Below, in pieces: positions 36,440 to 38,222 of a DNA stretch of 38,222 nucleotides. A program made the translations under genes and the position numbers. Below the pieces are notes generated by a model. It did not search any database. It worked only from the letters and a program-made list of their open reading frames with translations, and had not been told where the DNA came from. The stretch's first letter is position 1. Each line of letters begins with the position of its first letter. Source of the DNA: Oscillospiraceae bacterium (lineage in GTDB: Bacteria; Bacillota; Clostridia; Oscillospirales; Acutalibacteraceae); NCBI GenBank assembly GCA_022508785.1, contig JAFLUN010000009.1:1-38222 (forward strand). Direction: 5' to 3'.

Positions 36440-37660
36440 ATGATTAAACCTGAAATATTATCGCCTGCCGGTGATAAAGAACGGCTTGATGCCGCTTTAA
36501 TGTTCGGCGCAGACGCAGTATATTTGGGCGGAGATGCCTTTACAATGCGTGCGGCGCCTGCAAATTTCGGCGTGGAAGAGCTCGAACGCGCAGTAAAGAA
36601 ATGCCACAGTCAAAATGTTAAGGTATATCTTACGGTAAATACTCTTCCGAGGAATGATGAGATAGTACTTCTCCCCTCTTTTCTTGAACAGTGGGACGCT
36701 TGTTCGGTTGACGGGTTTATTGTTGCGGATATAGGCGTGCTGTCTCTTTGCAAAAAATATGCGCCCCGTGTCCCCGTTCACATTTCCACCCAGGCAGGCA
36801 TTGTAAACTATGTTACTGCAAACGAATTTTACAATATGGGCGCTTCAAGAATTGTGACCGCAAGGGAGCTGTCCTTAACTGAAATTGCGGAAATCCGTGC
36901 AAAAATTCCCAAAGAGCTTGAAATTGAATGCTTCGTTCACGGGGCTATGTGTGTTTCATTTTCGGGCAGATGCCTTTTGTCCAACTATCTTTTAAACCGT
37001 GATGCAAACCGAGGCGAGTGCGCTCAGCCCTGCCGTTGGGAATATGCAATTATGGAGAAAAAGCGGGACGGAATGTATTTCCCCATTGATGACACGGAAA
37101 ACGGAACTTACATATTAAACTCAAAGGATATGTGTATGATTGAGCATATCCCTGAGCTCATTTCTGCAGGAATTAACAGCTTTAAAATTGAGGGCAGAGC
37201 AAAATCCGCCTACTATGCGGCAGTTATTACCAATTCTTACAGAGCCGCCGTTGACGAATATTTGCAAAACCCGTCTGCTGATTTTAAGCCGTCCCAATGG
37301 ATAATTGACGAGTGCTATAAGGTCAGCTACCGTGACTATTGCACGGGATTTTATTTCGGCGCGCCCAATGAAAATGCGCAGATTTCCTTTGAAGGCGGGT
37401 ATATCCGCCATTGTGACGTTATGGCGGCGGTTACAAAATGTGAGGACGGCTACATTTTCGCAGAACAGAGAAATAAGTTCTGTAAAGGTGATGAGCTTGA
37501 CGCCTTAGAGCCTGGCAAAAAGCCTGTATTTTTCAATGCGAATGAGATTTTTGACCTTGACGGAAACGAGCTCACAGCTCTTCCCCACCCTATGATGCAG
37601 TTTAAGATTAAAAGCGACCTTAAATTTACACCCGGAACACTATTACGGAAAGCGAAATAA
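36440..37660 (+). CDS. Peptidase U32 family protein
   Basis: MIKPEILSPAGDKERLDAALMFGADAVYLGG; VPVHISTQAGIVNYVTANEFYNMGASRIVTARELSL; ECFVHGAMCVSFSGRCLLSNYLLNRDANRGECAQPCRW. Confidence 0.95.
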   Translation: MIKPEILSPAGDKERLDAALMFGADAVYLGGDAFTMRAAPANFGVEELERAVKKCHSQNVKVYLTVNTLPRNDEIVLLPSFLEQWDACSVDGFIVADIGVLSLCKKYAPRVPVHISTQAGIVNYVTANEFYNMGASRIVTARELSLTEIAEIRAKIPKELEIECFVHGAMCVSFSGRCLLSNYLLNRDANRGECAQPCRWEYAIMEKKRDGMYFPIDDTENGTYILNSKDMCMIEHIPELISAGINSFKIEGRAKSAYYAAVITNSYRAAVDEYLQNPSADFKPSQWIIDECYKVSYRDYCTGFYFGAPNENAQISFEGGYIRHCDVMAAVTKCEDGYIFAEQRNKFCKGDELDALEPGKKPVFFNANEIFDLDGNELTALPHPMMQFKIKSDLKFTPGTLLRKAK

Positions 37661-37662
37661 TT

Positions 37663-38222
37663 ATGAGACAAAGAAAACTCCGAAACAGAATGGCACGCAG
37701 AGAAAACTGCGAAAATTTGCGTATTCCTTACGAAATACCGTCCTTTGATTTAAGACAAATTGATTTGAGCCGCTCATATTTTGATTTTGAAGAAATTTTC
37801 GGAAACGGGAATCCCGTTTATCTTGAAATCGGCTGCGGAAAAGGTCAGTTTGCAACGGAATTTGCAAAGAAAAACCCCGATGTAAATATCATCGGAGTGG
37901 AATGTGTTAAGGACGTGCTTATTCAGGCGTGCGAAAAAACACAGCAGCAAAATATTTCGAATATACGGTATCTTGAAATGAAGGCGGAATATCTGCCGAT
38001 TTTCATTAAGGAAAAATCCATTGCAGGAATTTTTCTGAATTTCAGCACGCCTTTCCCCAAAAAGAGCCACGCTAAACACAGATTAACAAGCCCTGATTTT
38101 CTTAATATTTATAAGAAAATTCTTTGCGACGGCGCTGTGTTGGAGCAGAAAACCGACAGCCAAATTCTTTTTGAATCGTCTATTGAAAATCTTTCGCAAA
38201 ACGGCTTTGAGCTTTACAATAT
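37663..38222 (+). CDS. trmB: tRNA (guanine-N7-)-methyltransferase, truncated by window end
   Basis: Own translation from ATG 37663: MRQRKLRNRMARRENCEN...VYLEIGCGKGQFATEFAKKNPDVNIIGVECVKDVL...LNFSTPFPKKSHAKHRLTSPDFLNIYKKIL. Open to the window edge, hence absent from the ORF track. Confidence 0.9.
   Translation, partial: MRQRKLRNRMARRENCENLRIPYEIPSFDLRQIDLSRSYFDFEEIFGNGNPVYLEIGCGKGQFATEFAKKNPDVNIIGVECVKDVLIQACEKTQQQNISNIRYLEMKAEYLPIFIKEKSIAGIFLNFSTPFPKKSHAKHRLTSPDFLNIYKKILCDGAVLEQKTDSQILFESSIENLSQNGFELYN

Overview
This window looks like a chromosomal segment of an anaerobic Clostridia/Oscillospiraceae-type Firmicute. That lineage call is inference from codon style, dockerins, DUF4358/MBOAT modules and IOR/PaaK genes. 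I support about 30 protein genes and found no tRNA, rRNA, CRISPR array, phage or transposase. The main blocks are: (1) on the minus strand, an ECF sigma factor, a membrane anti-sigma-like protein with extracellular Ig-like domains, and a secreted LRR-dockerin protein; (2) on the plus strand, an apparent aryl-acid/arylpyruvate operon (AMP-ligase, Na+/solute symporter, IorA, IorB, PaaK-type ligase, double-ACT protein); (3) XRE regulators, a nitroreductase and a ZIP transporter; (4) a 1663-aa multi-Ig/CnaB/dockerin surface protein divergent from a GH95-like enzyme; (5) a minus-strand block with MBOAT + DHHW + DUF4358 + SGNH hydrolase, then a GH110-like beta-helix protein translationally coupled to a cell-wall amidase; (6) a plus-strand housekeeping operon tmk-DUF2156-GNAT-DJ-1-5-FTHF cyclo-ligase-mltG-U32 peptidase-trmB (truncated). 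The least explained material is intergenic: compact arrays of short perfect hairpins at about 24-156, 24022-24131, 31256-31303 and 34619-34772, and a 330-bp promoter/terminator-bearing gap at 27232-27564.
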